This document shows, one piece after another, positions 27,411 through 36,981 of a stretch of DNA of 64,000 nt (within the stretch, counting starts at the first letter, position 1; each line of letters begins with the position of its first letter). The stretch comes from CANDYO01 sp964627795 (GTDB lineage: Bacteria > Pseudomonadota > Alphaproteobacteria > Rickettsiales > CANDYO01), in contig CAZVLF010000004.1 of the NCBI GenBank assembly GCA_964627795.1, positions 62,001-126,000 on the forward strand, given 5' to 3'. The notes beneath the pieces were generated by a model. The model saw only the letters and a program-made list of their open reading frames with translations, searched no databases and had not been told where the DNA came from. The position numbers and the translations under genes were made by a program.

Positions 27411-27767
27411 AAGTCTTAATCCTTAATGTTTAAGTTCTCTTTAAATGACTTGAGTGTTAACAAGTCAGTTTTATTAATATTTTTTTCATCGTATCATAAT
27501 ATTCAAACCTAATTCAAGTAATACTTTTGGTTGAAAAAGAAAATATTTTGCTACTGTGACTTTATTGTCATTGAAGTTATGGCCTAAGGGCTGCATCGAG
27601 AGAAAAATATTAAATTGATAAAATATTCTTAAATTAACGAAATTTTAACTAATGAATGATCTAATCTACAATCAAACAATCAAAAGTTGTTATTTTATAA
27701 CTAAAATATAAATATTTTTTTTACAATAATATATTTTTAAGTAATCAAGATAAAAGGAGTATTATCA
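27411..27767. other. Intergenic region between divergent surface-protein genes
   Basis: About 357 AT-rich bases that must hold the promoters for the barrel gene (leftward) and the giant repeat gene (rightward). No RNA gene or strong hairpin seen. A good AAAAGGAG ribosome site precedes the giant gene's ATG. Confidence 0.5.
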
Positions 27768-30700
27768 ATGACCTATGACATACCATATAAACATTTAACT
27801 CAAACCCCAACTGATTTACAGACAAAGCTTTCTAGAATTCGTAAAATTAACCAAAATTATGGTTATATTAGCCCTTTAGGAAATGATGCAGCTAAAGGAG
27901 CAGCTTCAACAATATCTTCATATACTTCTATGCAAACAGTGCCTTCTGTTGAAAAAGCAAGAGACACATTAAATGCATTATATGAAGCTAGAGCAAAAAC
28001 TACATCAGCTGCGCAATATAATGCCATTAATCAAGTTATTATTAATCTTGAAATGGAAATTTTAAGCTATAACAGGCAAGGATTTATCCCATTAAATTCA
28101 CATTTCCCTGCAGAGGAAATAGGTGTAACTTATTCTACAATAAAAGATGATTTACTATCAGTATTACGCTCTTATCCAGAAAATGATTCAGCAGAATTAC
28201 TAGCAAGTGATATATATGATATTATTAAAGTTGAGAATCCTGAACTTTCTTATAATCAATTAGTTTCTGATATTCAAGCGACTGTGAATATCAATGATAT
28301 GGGTGCTAGCTCATTAAGAAATATGTTGGCTAATAATGTAGATCAAGCAGAGCTTTCTCAAACAAGCCTATCTAATGCTTTTTTTGGTAATGATTCTGAC
28401 CACCTATTATCAGTTGGCTTTGAGCAATTAGTTAATGATTTAGTTGAATCGGAAGAAAGGATAAGAATGGATAAAGTTCTTTCATCATTAATTGATGTTT
28501 GTTCTTCTTCATATGTTAACTCAGATGAATTTTCAAGTTCATTATATAATGTACTTTCTTCATTTGGTCTTCAGTCTTATACTTTAAATATAGAAAGCCT
28601 TAAAAATGACGCTGACGCTTCTGCAGCAGTACAGGGTTCTTTAGAAAATTTAGTTTCTAACCTCAAATCTAATCTTGATAATCTTGATATAAGTTTTATT
28701 ACCGAAAATGATATTAAGAATGCTATATTTACTGCTAATGGGGTTGTATTTGCTGCTCCATATGATTTTACAGCTGATATTGCTGATGCACAACAAAATA
28801 GAAATTTAGAAAATATTTATAATAATCTAAAAAATATTTTTGAAGAAGCCTCAACTAATGGTATGGAAAGCGATGATTTAGCTGATGCAATTATTGATGC
28901 AACTAAAAATTATCTTGATGTAGTAGAAAATACAGATGGTCATTCTTTAGAGCATGATATAGAAGTTAGCAATACAGATGTTAAAGTTCTTGCTTCCAAT
29001 ATTTTAGCAAACCTGAGTGCTCTTTCATATCCTTATACTGCTGAAGGAATTGTTAGTGCAATATTTAATGATGACAATGGAATTCAACAATCAGATAGAT
29101 ATGACTTTATTTCTGATCTTCAAAATGCACAAAGGGTAAGAAATTATGGAGCCCTATCTTCAGAACTTAGTAGTTCAGTTACACAAGTCTTTACTGGTGG
29201 ATCTAATTATGATCTGGCTAATGCCATAAAACAAAAAATTGGGCCAAACTCTAATCTTAGTTTAATTGACCTTATAGAAGATGTTGAAGCTACAGTAAAT
29301 ACAGATCCTCATCCAGATATAAATGCTCTAATTTCTGCTATTAGTAGTAGACTTGACGGTCTTGAAGGTGAAGGTCTTAATGCTTCTAATATTGCTGATG
29401 CAGTATATGATCATTTAATTTCAGCAAATAAATTTGAGTTTAAGAATGATTTAGAAACGCAAGAGCAAGTAAGAGATTATGCAAAATTAATTAATGATTT
29501 AAAAGCTGCAAGTAGTGCTTGTAATACTAATCCAGACCTTGCTACATTTGCGTCAAATGTTCAAAATGCTATTAAACATTTTGGAGGTTCAATCACCCTT
29601 CCTAATAGTGAACTTTTAAATGACATGGTAGGAGGAGCGTATGAAGAAAATGATGGGAATTCGGCTCAATTAGCAAGTAATATTTATACAGCTCTTAGTT
29701 CTCTTTTACCTGCTTCAGCTAATGCGCAAACTGTTGCAGAAGCACTTTATGGAGAAGGGAAGATTGTTCCAGGAACACCGCATAATTTAAAAGAAGATAT
29801 CACTAAGACTGAACAACAGATAAATTATGTAGATATAAAGAAGAGTCTGATCTCTGTATGTAATCAAGCACCAGCTATGTCGGTAGATAGTTTTGCAAAT
29901 GCAATCGCTGCAGCGCTTACAAATAGGACAGGTGCGTTATCAGCATCTAAGCTTGCTAAAGATATTACTGCAAGTATTGATGGAACAACTTTAAACAGTC
30001 TTGCAAATGCTATAAAAGCATCTCTTGAAGGTCTATCCGATGATCAATTAAATACAAATAGCATTGTAGGGGCGTTGTATAATGCAAATAGAATTTTTGA
30101 TGCTAATAAGTATGATATGAAGAAAGATGTGATGAAAAAAGAAGCAGAACTTCAGTTACTACAAATTGTAAATGAGATAAAAACAAAATTACTTAATCTT
30201 ATTAATTCTGCAAGTGAAGATAATCCTGTTGGTGATTCAGATGTGGCTTATGCCATAGTTAAGGGTGTTAATGCATATCCAGCTACTTTAACTCAAGGAA
30301 ACTTAATAAATGATATAAGCTATACATTTGCCGAAGATGACTTAAGAGCAACGAGTCGTATTTTTGCTGTTAATCCTACCCAGTCATATTCACTTGCATC
30401 TGCTCTTTATGATAGTTTGAATAGCATAAATAATGTTAATGCTCCTTCTGTAATTAGTGCAAAAATTTTTGCAAGTAATTTAATAGTTCAAAACCCTTCT
30501 ATTATTGGCCGTAGTGATGTGGATAGCTTTAGAAATGATCTTATAACTAGAAGAATTTCTTTAGCTAATTCTTCGCCAAAAATTGATACTGTTGCATCAT
30601 TAATTTGGAGTGGTTTACATAATTTAGGTTCTGCTAGTAGAACAAATAATCAAAACATTGCTGATACTATTGTAAATGCTATGGGACTTTCTTCGCCGCT

Positions 30701-32990
30701 TTTACTAAGCAGTGAACTTAAGGCTGATTTAGATTTAAACACATTAAATTATAATTATATCCTTAATTCCTTTGGAGGAAGTAGTGAAATATTTGTGCCC
30801 CTTGGGTTTACTACGGCCGGAGCTTTGGTAAATAATTTCTATCAAACTCTACCAACTACAAATACAGTTAATAAAGATGCTCTTGCATATGATGTTGATA
30901 GTTCTGTTGCAAATACTAATTCTTATGTAGCAATTGCCTCTAAAATTAAAACAGAATTAGAAATTCCAGGATCTGAGGCAACTGCATCACAATTGGCTGA
31001 TATAATTATTAATGGTGCTTGGTATCTTTCAATGGGTACTAGTGCCTCAAATTATTTAAAAGAAAGTGAAAGAACAACTTTAAAATCTAATGTTCTTGCT
31101 GATATATCAACTTCAGGTGATTTAAGCCAATTAAAATCAAATATCCAACAAAGTCTCTATAATTATATTCAAGGTGGCACTCACACTGCTAGTGGATTAG
31201 TAGATGCAATATATGCTAGTAATGTAATTATTTCATCTGATTCAAATAAAAATAAGATGATGGCAGATATTGCTAATGCAGTGACCCAGGGCTATTCATA
31301 TAAAGGTTTAGCAATGGAGCTAACAAATATATTTGGAATACCTTACCATTATAACCATCCATCAAGCATAGATAGCTTAGGAAATTTAGTTGTATATAAC
31401 ATTCTTGCTGATAATAATGTAGAGACAACATTATCGCCTTCTGAGCTAAAAGCTGATTTACAAGCAACCTATGCACAATCAAGTGGCTTTCCAATGGCTG
31501 TTTCAAGTTCTCTTGTAAGTTTATTGCAGTCTAATACTTACATATCAGCTGAAGATATAGCTGATGCTATATATGATCACTTAATAGATGGTAGAACTAA
31601 CCGAAATCAATTAGTAAGTGATATAACTAATTATGCAACAACTCCTTCAAGAGTAGCATCTTATTATCAAGCTATTGCTAATGATTTAATGGAGAATGCT
31701 GCAGGAAGTGTTTCAAGTGAGGTTGCAGCTTCATTTGTTAGCCAGCTTGGGCAGGAAACAGAGCTTCTTGCTTCAAGATTAGCAGCTGATATTGACTATA
31801 CAGCTACTCAGCATAGTTCTTCAGTTGAAGAAATTATGGATGCAGTTAAAAATGCATTAGATAGTTTAGGTTTATATTCTGATGAAACTATTAAAGATGC
31901 GGTTTTCTCTAATAATGCTTTATTAGTTGCTCCAACTGATAAAACAAACTTGGTGGCAGATGTAAGCTATGGCTATCAAAATGGATTATCAGTTTATGCT
32001 CAAGGAATGAAACCAAATACTTATACATATATTGCCAAATTAATATATGATTCTTTAAGTAATCCTGGATTTGATAATATGGCTATGGCCTCACAAATTG
32101 TGAGTGCGGTTACTCCATATTATCAAACAGATTCAGATCTTGATTTGGTAGTAAGCAATATTGCAAGAGATATTGAATATTCATTAAGCCTTGCTCCATA
32201 TTCAAGCATGGCTAATACGGATGCTATTTCAGCATTAGCAAGTAGTATTAGAGCTGGATTTGAAGGATCAACATTTACTACTTCTTCAGGAGTTAAGGAT
32301 GTATTATATCATAGCGGAAGAATTGTTGCTGCAACTGATGAGGCAAATAACTTCTATAATGATCTTGTAAATACACTTGAAGGCATGAATGAATTCCCAA
32401 CTATTAAGTCTCAACTTACAACTACTGTGTCATCTGTAGATCCAGTATTAATTGTTGATGAATTTGAAAGTTCATTACCACACCTATCAACATACAGAAT
32501 TTCACAAGGTACATTCTTAAATGACTTAACTAATAACCAAGAATTGCTAGCAGCTATTGCCAGCAGAATTGGAACAGTTAGTGTTGATAGTTCTGAAGGT
32601 GCAGCTTTAGCAATAGCTTCAGCCGTATATGAAGGCTTTACAGCTTATGATCATACAGCACTTGCTGCAGACATTAAGGCTGCTAATGATGTTGATGATA
32701 CTCAAACAGATAGAAGTGCTATTGGTACATATTCTGCTTGTGCTGATGGAGAGCCTCATAAAGTATATAGCTGTAATGCTGAAGGACAAGTTGGATATGT
32801 AATCTCTACAAATGATTGTACAATTACAGGTAGAATGTATGCGGAAAGTCAATGCCGTATGTGGTCTAATAATCCAGGTGCTGATCTTTATGCAAGCTAT
32901 ACAAATTCTAATGAAGGTTGTTCTGCATTACTTGGAGTTCATGCTCTTGAGTTCTGCTTAGCTGGTTTAGATCCTATCAATATTGGTTAA
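27768..32990 (+). CDS. Giant (1740-residue) helical-repeat protein with C-terminal Cys module
   Basis: No known family recognised. After a roughly 120-residue N-terminal region without signal peptide, the protein is an array of degenerate units of about 57-60 residues that pair into about 110-115-residue repeats. Diagnostic points recur: YDFTADIADAQQNRN (about 329), YDFISDLQNAQRVRN (443), FEFKNDLETQEQVRD (552), HNLKEDITKTEQQIN (668), YDMKKDVMKKEAELQ (779), and later LVSDI/LVADV forms to about 1520, each followed by (A)xAIYxxN-like segments. The last 70 residues carry the shared module: VYSCNA, ESQCRM, EGCSALL and ALEFCLAGL, with one extra Cys. It has an AAAAGGAG ribosome site and a terminator at 33011. 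A long solenoid or stalk is likely by shape; function unknown. Confidence 0.85.
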   Translation: MTYDIPYKHLTQTPTDLQTKLSRIRKINQNYGYISPLGNDAAKGAASTISSYTSMQTVPSVEKARDTLNALYEARAKTTSAAQYNAINQVIINLEMEILSYNRQGFIPLNSHFPAEEIGVTYSTIKDDLLSVLRSYPENDSAELLASDIYDIIKVENPELSYNQLVSDIQATVNINDMGASSLRNMLANNVDQAELSQTSLSNAFFGNDSDHLLSVGFEQLVNDLVESEERIRMDKVLSSLIDVCSSSYVNSDEFSSSLYNVLSSFGLQSYTLNIESLKNDADASAAVQGSLENLVSNLKSNLDNLDISFITENDIKNAIFTANGVVFAAPYDFTADIADAQQNRNLENIYNNLKNIFEEASTNGMESDDLADAIIDATKNYLDVVENTDGHSLEHDIEVSNTDVKVLASNILANLSALSYPYTAEGIVSAIFNDDNGIQQSDRYDFISDLQNAQRVRNYGALSSELSSSVTQVFTGGSNYDLANAIKQKIGPNSNLSLIDLIEDVEATVNTDPHPDINALISAISSRLDGLEGEGLNASNIADAVYDHLISANKFEFKNDLETQEQVRDYAKLINDLKAASSACNTNPDLATFASNVQNAIKHFGGSITLPNSELLNDMVGGAYEENDGNSAQLASNIYTALSSLLPASANAQTVAEALYGEGKIVPGTPHNLKEDITKTEQQINYVDIKKSLISVCNQAPAMSVDSFANAIAAALTNRTGALSASKLAKDITASIDGTTLNSLANAIKASLEGLSDDQLNTNSIVGALYNANRIFDANKYDMKKDVMKKEAELQLLQIVNEIKTKLLNLINSASEDNPVGDSDVAYAIVKGVNAYPATLTQGNLINDISYTFAEDDLRATSRIFAVNPTQSYSLASALYDSLNSINNVNAPSVISAKIFASNLIVQNPSIIGRSDVDSFRNDLITRRISLANSSPKIDTVASLIWSGLHNLGSASRTNNQNIADTIVNAMGLSSPLLLSSELKADLDLNTLNYNYILNSFGGSSEIFVPLGFTTAGALVNNFYQTLPTTNTVNKDALAYDVDSSVANTNSYVAIASKIKTELEIPGSEATASQLADIIINGAWYLSMGTSASNYLKESERTTLKSNVLADISTSGDLSQLKSNIQQSLYNYIQGGTHTASGLVDAIYASNVIISSDSNKNKMMADIANAVTQGYSYKGLAMELTNIFGIPYHYNHPSSIDSLGNLVVYNILADNNVETTLSPSELKADLQATYAQSSGFPMAVSSSLVSLLQSNTYISAEDIADAIYDHLIDGRTNRNQLVSDITNYATTPSRVASYYQAIANDLMENAAGSVSSEVAASFVSQLGQETELLASRLAADIDYTATQHSSSVEEIMDAVKNALDSLGLYSDETIKDAVFSNNALLVAPTDKTNLVADVSYGYQNGLSVYAQGMKPNTYTYIAKLIYDSLSNPGFDNMAMASQIVSAVTPYYQTDSDLDLVVSNIARDIEYSLSLAPYSSMANTDAISALASSIRAGFEGSTFTTSSGVKDVLYHSGRIVAATDEANNFYNDLVNTLEGMNEFPTIKSQLTTTVSSVDPVLIVDEFESSLPHLSTYRISQGTFLNDLTNNQELLAAIASRIGTVSVDSSEGAALAIASAVYEGFTAYDHTALAADIKAANDVDDTQTDRSAIGTYSACADGEPHKVYSCNAEGQVGYVISTNDCTITGRMYAESQCRMWSNNPGADLYASYTNSNEGCSALLGVHALEFCLAGLDPINIG

Positions 32991-33010
32991 AAATTATTTT
33001 AACCAACAAT

Positions 33011-33052
33011 AAAGCTCTCTTAGGAAAAAAAAACTTAAGAGAGCTTTTTTTT
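33011..33052 (+). terminator. Rho-independent terminator after the giant repeat gene
   Basis: Stem AAAGCTCTCTTA / TAAGAGAGCTTT with an A-rich loop, followed by a long T run. It begins 20 bases past the stop codon. Confidence 0.93.
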
Positions 33053-33154
33053 TAACAAAAATTCAAGATATTTATTTTGTGTTCTTGCAATTATATTTTT
33101 GGTGTGGTAAAAAACTTATCTTCACTTTATTTCGCTATAAATAAAGTTGATTTT

Positions 33155-33238
33155 GCGGGTGTGGCGGAATGGTAGACGCGCTAGACTTAGAATCTAGTAA
33201 CGAGAGTTGTGGGGGTTCAAGTCCCTTCACCCGCACCA
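33155..33238 (+). tRNA. tRNA-Leu (anticodon UAG)
   Basis: Acceptor stem GCGGGTG pairs with CACCCGC, followed by A and an encoded CCA. The anticodon stem CTAGA/TCTAG encloses the loop CTTAGAA, giving anticodon TAG at 33188-33190, which reads CUA. A long variable arm (TAACGAGAGTTGT) fits leucine class II tRNAs, and GGTTCAAGTCC is the T-loop. Confidence 0.97.
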
Positions 33239-33274
33239 TTAACTTTTAAGTCGTAATATTTTCAGGGAATTGTC

Positions 33275-34666
33275 ATGAGTAAAGAAAAATTTCAAGCAAA
33301 TCAAAAAGTTAAACTGGCTCTAAAATTTGGAGATGATAAAACAGTTGAGTATGATGCAATAATCAGCCCAGGTGTTGATGAAGAATTAAAAAAATCTTTT
33401 AACTTAAATGTTTCAAAGGACGTTTTAGAGAATGCTAAGGAAGCAAAATTAGCTTCAATAGCTCCACAGGTAAACTTAAATGGATTTAGACCTGGAAAGG
33501 CGCCTTTATCAGTGGTGTGGAAGCAATATCAAGATAAAGTAACTAGCGAATTAGTTGATGCATTTATTAATCAAGCAATTAAAGAAATTAGAACAAAAGA
33601 ATCAGCTGATTTAGCTATCGCTCCAAATGTTGAAATAAAGAAGTTTTCATTTGAAGAAGGGCTTGAGTTTGATGTTACTTTAGAATTAATGCCAAAAATA
33701 GAGTTACCAGAGTTAAAGAAGATATCTTTAGCTAAGCCTGTTTTTGAAATTAAAGACGCAGATATTGATGCAAGAATAAAAGAACTTAGCTCAGTACGCA
33801 AGAATTTTGTACCAGCAAAAGATACCCAAAAAGCAGCTATGGGAGACCAAGTTGTAATTGATTTTGAAGGCAAAATTGATGGTGTTGCATTTCCTGGAGG
33901 TGCAGCTAAAGGCCATATATTAGAGTTAGGTAGTAAAGCTTTTATTGATAATTTTGAAGATCAACTAGTAGGCCATAAGAAAGGAAGTGAAGTTACGGTT
34001 AAAGTTACTTTTCCTGAAAATTATCATGAGAAAAAATATGCAGGTAAAGCAGCTGAATTTGCAGTTAATGTAACTGAAGTTAGAGAAGCAAAGCCATATG
34101 AGAATGATGAAGATCTTGCAAAAGCAATGCAATTTAAAGATTTAAATGAATTAAAAGAGAAAATAAAAGATTCTCTTAACAAAGAATGCTTAAGCAAAGC
34201 AAATGTGAAAATGAAAATAGAACTATTTGATAAGCTTGATGAATTATGTAACTTTGAATTACCACAAAAATTATTAGATGAAGAATTTAATCTTATGTGG
34301 AAACAAGCAGAAGAAATGCAAAAATCATCAGATGATAATAAAAAAACTGAAGCTGAGCTTAAAGAAGAATATCAAAAATTAGCAAAAAGAAGAGTTAAAT
34401 TAGGGTTATTATTAACTCAATTTGCTAATAAATATGATGTTAAAGTAGATCAGCAAGATTTTATTAATGCGGTGAGAGCTCAAATAGATAGCCAGCATCC
34501 TGCATTAGCTCAAACTATTATAGATTATTATAGTAAAAACCCTAAAGCTGTTGAAGCTTTAAGAGGTCCAATTCTTGAAGAAAAAGCAGTAGCTGCAATT
34601 TTAAAAGATGTTACATTATCTGAGCAAGCTTTTGAAGTTAAGAAACTTCTTGAATTAGGTCAATAA
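33275..34666 (+). CDS. tig: Trigger factor
   Basis: Ribosome-bound chaperone and peptidyl-prolyl isomerase. The N-terminal ribosome-binding loop is recognisable as NGFRPGKAP (usually GFRxGKxP). The FKBP-type PPIase domain (about 165-250) includes DQVVIDFEGKIDG and the ELGSKAFIDNFEDQLVG segment. A C-terminal helical chaperone domain follows. 463 residues, normal length. It leads into clpP 32 bases later, the usual tig-clpP order, though clpX and lon do not follow. Confidence 0.95.
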   Translation: MSKEKFQANQKVKLALKFGDDKTVEYDAIISPGVDEELKKSFNLNVSKDVLENAKEAKLASIAPQVNLNGFRPGKAPLSVVWKQYQDKVTSELVDAFINQAIKEIRTKESADLAIAPNVEIKKFSFEEGLEFDVTLELMPKIELPELKKISLAKPVFEIKDADIDARIKELSSVRKNFVPAKDTQKAAMGDQVVIDFEGKIDGVAFPGGAAKGHILELGSKAFIDNFEDQLVGHKKGSEVTVKVTFPENYHEKKYAGKAAEFAVNVTEVREAKPYENDEDLAKAMQFKDLNELKEKIKDSLNKECLSKANVKMKIELFDKLDELCNFELPQKLLDEEFNLMWKQAEEMQKSSDDNKKTEAELKEEYQKLAKRRVKLGLLLTQFANKYDVKVDQQDFINAVRAQIDSQHPALAQTIIDYYSKNPKAVEALRGPILEEKAVAAILKDVTLSEQAFEVKKLLELGQ

Positions 34667-34698
34667 AATAAATTTTTTTAAGTTGAAGGAGATATCAT

Positions 34699-35319
34699 AT
34701 GTCAGAACATTTTAGCCATGCAATGAATCTTGTACCAATGGTTGTTGAGCAATCAAGCCGTGGTGAAAGAGCATATGATATTTTCTCTCGTCTTTTAAAA
34801 GAAAGGATTATTTTTATCAATGGTCCATTTGATGATGCAATGTCTTGCTTAGTAGTGGCACAACTATTATTTTTAGAAGCTGAAAACCCAGATAAAGATA
34901 TAGCTTTATATATTAATTCTCCTGGTGGAGCTGTTTCTTCAGGTATGGCTATATATGATACTATGCAATATATAAAGCCTAAAGTTTCAACCATTTGTAT
35001 TGGTCAAGCTTGTTCATGTGGTTCATTTATTCTTATGGCAGGAGAGCAAGGAATGCGCTATGCTTTGCCAAATTCTAGAATAATGATTCACCAACCTTCT
35101 GGTGGTTTTAAAGGACAAGCAACTGATGCTGAAATTCACTTAAAAGAAATGTTAGCAGTGAAAAAACGTTTAAATGAATTATATGCTTTCCACACTGGAC
35201 AAAGTATAGAGGTTGTTGAGCAAGCTATGGAGCGTGATAATTTTATGAGTCCTGAACAGGCAAAAGAATTTGGACTTATAGACGTAGTAATAGCTAAACG
35301 TGAATCTATAAAGAAATAA
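34699..35319 (+). CDS. clpP: ATP-dependent Clp protease proteolytic subunit
   Basis: Serine peptidase that forms the ClpP tetradecamer. Catalytic Ser106 lies in QACSCGS (the family more often has AASMG) and His131 in MIHQPSGG. YINSPGG and the C-terminal FMSPEQAKEFGLID are standard. 206 residues. A strong AAGGAG ribosome site precedes the ATG. The next gene is ftsY, not clpX, so the usual clpP-clpX pair has been broken. Confidence 0.96.
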   Translation: MSEHFSHAMNLVPMVVEQSSRGERAYDIFSRLLKERIIFINGPFDDAMSCLVVAQLLFLEAENPDKDIALYINSPGGAVSSGMAIYDTMQYIKPKVSTICIGQACSCGSFILMAGEQGMRYALPNSRIMIHQPSGGFKGQATDAEIHLKEMLAVKKRLNELYAFHTGQSIEVVEQAMERDNFMSPEQAKEFGLIDVVIAKRESIKK

Positions 35320-35322
35320 AGC

Positions 35323-36234
35323 ATGAGCTGGATAAGCAAGTTAAAAGCAGGGCTTAGCAAGACATCTAGCAAAATTATTTCTGGAATTGATGATATATTT
35401 AATAAAAGAAGACTGGGTGCAGATACTGCTTTAGAACTTGAAGACCTTCTTATTACTACTGACATGGGAGCAGAAAATGCTCAGAAAATAGTTAAGCAGT
35501 TGTTAGAGCAGCATAAATTTTCACCTGATGTTACCGAACAAGAAATTAAAAATACTTTAAGTGAAATTATATCTAATATAATTAATCCTTGTGTGCCAAA
35601 AGATTTTTCTTACCCTACAAAACCTAAGATTTTAGTAATGTGCGGTGTAAATGGGAATGGTAAAACCACAAGTACAGCAAAATTAGCTAACTTTTTCCAA
35701 CAGCAAGATAAAAAAATAATGTTTGCTGCCTGTGATACATTTCGTGCTGCTGCAGTTGATCAGTTAGCAGTTTGGGCAGAAAGATTAAATATTCAGTTGG
35801 TTAGGGGGGAAGAAAATACTGACCCTGCCAGTGTTGCTTTTAAAGCAGTTAAAAAAGCAATAGAAGAAAATATAGATGTTTTATTTATTGATACAGCAGG
35901 TAGGCTTCACAATAAAGAAAACTTGATGGCAGAACTAGCTAAAATAATAAAAGTAATCAAAAAAGTTGATTCAGAAATTGATCCAGAAATTATTCTCGTT
36001 TTAGATGCCACAACAGGCCAGAATGCATTAACTCAAATTGAGAAATTTAAAGAAATAAGCTCAATAGATGGTTTAATAATGACCAAGTTAGATGGAACAG
36101 CAAAAGGTGGAATTTTGGTTGCAATTGCCCAAAAATATCAACTACCAATCATTGCTTTAGGTGTTGGCGAAGGAATAAATGACCTAAGGCCATTTGATGG
36201 TAAAACTTTTGCCCAAATGTTAGTTGGTTTATAA
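35323..36234 (+). CDS. ftsY: Signal recognition particle receptor FtsY
   Basis: GTPase that docks SRP-ribosome complexes at the inner membrane. NG domain motifs are complete: P-loop GVNGNGKT (108-115), DTFRAAAVDQL, DTAGRL, TKLDGTAKGG and the closing GVGEGINDLRPFD. At 303 residues it lacks the long acidic A domain of enterobacterial FtsY, as is usual in Rickettsiales. Three bases separate it from both clpP and the next gene. Confidence 0.96.
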   Translation: MSWISKLKAGLSKTSSKIISGIDDIFNKRRLGADTALELEDLLITTDMGAENAQKIVKQLLEQHKFSPDVTEQEIKNTLSEIISNIINPCVPKDFSYPTKPKILVMCGVNGNGKTTSTAKLANFFQQQDKKIMFAACDTFRAAAVDQLAVWAERLNIQLVRGEENTDPASVAFKAVKKAIEENIDVLFIDTAGRLHNKENLMAELAKIIKVIKKVDSEIDPEIILVLDATTGQNALTQIEKFKEISSIDGLIMTKLDGTAKGGILVAIAQKYQLPIIALGVGEGINDLRPFDGKTFAQMLVGL

Positions 36235-36237
36235 ATA

Positions 36238-36981
36238 ATGGATGATTTTCTTATTTTGCCTTTAGTTAGCTATTTGCAGACTTTAAGCGGAGAGACTTTA
36301 TCTCTTATCTCTTTTGCTGTTGGCGTTACTACAATGTTGCTTATGATGCGCATTTTTGGTCTGGTAGGGCTTTATGTTTATAGCTCAGCTGCAACAATCA
36401 CGGCAAATATTCAAGTCCTTAAATTAATGACCTTTTCAACTCTCTCTGAGCCAGTTGCTTTAGGTACTGCAACTTTTTCAACAATTTTTCTTTGTAATGA
36501 TATCATTACCGAGCATTATGGCAAAGAATCAGCTAAAAAAAATGTTTGGCTTAGTTTTACAACTCAAATATTAGTTACAATAACGATGATTTCAGCAATT
36601 GGTTTTCCACCTTTTAAACAAGACCAAGCTCATGAAGCAATGAGTCTATTGTTTATGCCAGCGCCAAGGTTATTAATTGCAAGCTTAGCTGCCTTTGTGG
36701 TGAGCCAATTATTTAATATATATATATTTGAGAGAATATCTAATTATTTTAAAGAAAAAATGCTATGGTTAAGAAGTAATGTTGCTCTTATGGTTTCTGA
36801 ATTAATAGATAATATAATATTTAGTGGACTAGCATGGGTGGTTTTATCACCTCAGCCAGTATCAATGGAAAGTTTAATTTACACATATATACTTGGAACT
36901 TATTTGCTTCGTGTAGTGTTTGCAATCTTCTCAACACCAATTATTTATTGGAGTTACTATTTTAAATTAGAGGGAAAATGA
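36238..36981 (+). CDS. yhhQ: Queuosine precursor transporter (YhhQ/VUT family)
   Basis: 247-residue integral membrane protein with about six helices. It follows the YhhQ pattern: TANIQVLKLM in helix 2 (family TxN motif), ALGTATFSTIFLCNDIITEHYGKESAKK (family box before helix 3) and the LRSNVALMVSELIDNIIFSGLAW stretch. YhhQ imports queuosine precursors. It overlaps the downstream tgt gene by four bases (ATGA), which supports the substrate assignment. Confidence 0.9.
   Translation: MDDFLILPLVSYLQTLSGETLSLISFAVGVTTMLLMMRIFGLVGLYVYSSAATITANIQVLKLMTFSTLSEPVALGTATFSTIFLCNDIITEHYGKESAKKNVWLSFTTQILVTITMISAIGFPPFKQDQAHEAMSLLFMPAPRLLIASLAAFVVSQLFNIYIFERISNYFKEKMLWLRSNVALMVSELIDNIIFSGLAWVVLSPQPVSMESLIYTYILGTYLLRVVFAIFSTPIIYWSYYFKLEGK

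Noticed and set aside
33110..33141. Promoter of tRNA-Leu (TATAAA at 33136)
   Set aside because: A -10-like element is present but no acceptable -35 lies at 16-18 bases, so I do not call it.
34684..34700. Sequence before clpP resembling an expression-vector ribosome site (GAAGGAGATATCATATG)
   Set aside because: It is simply a strong natural Shine-Dalgarno; surrounding sequence is contiguous with tig and shows no vector DNA.
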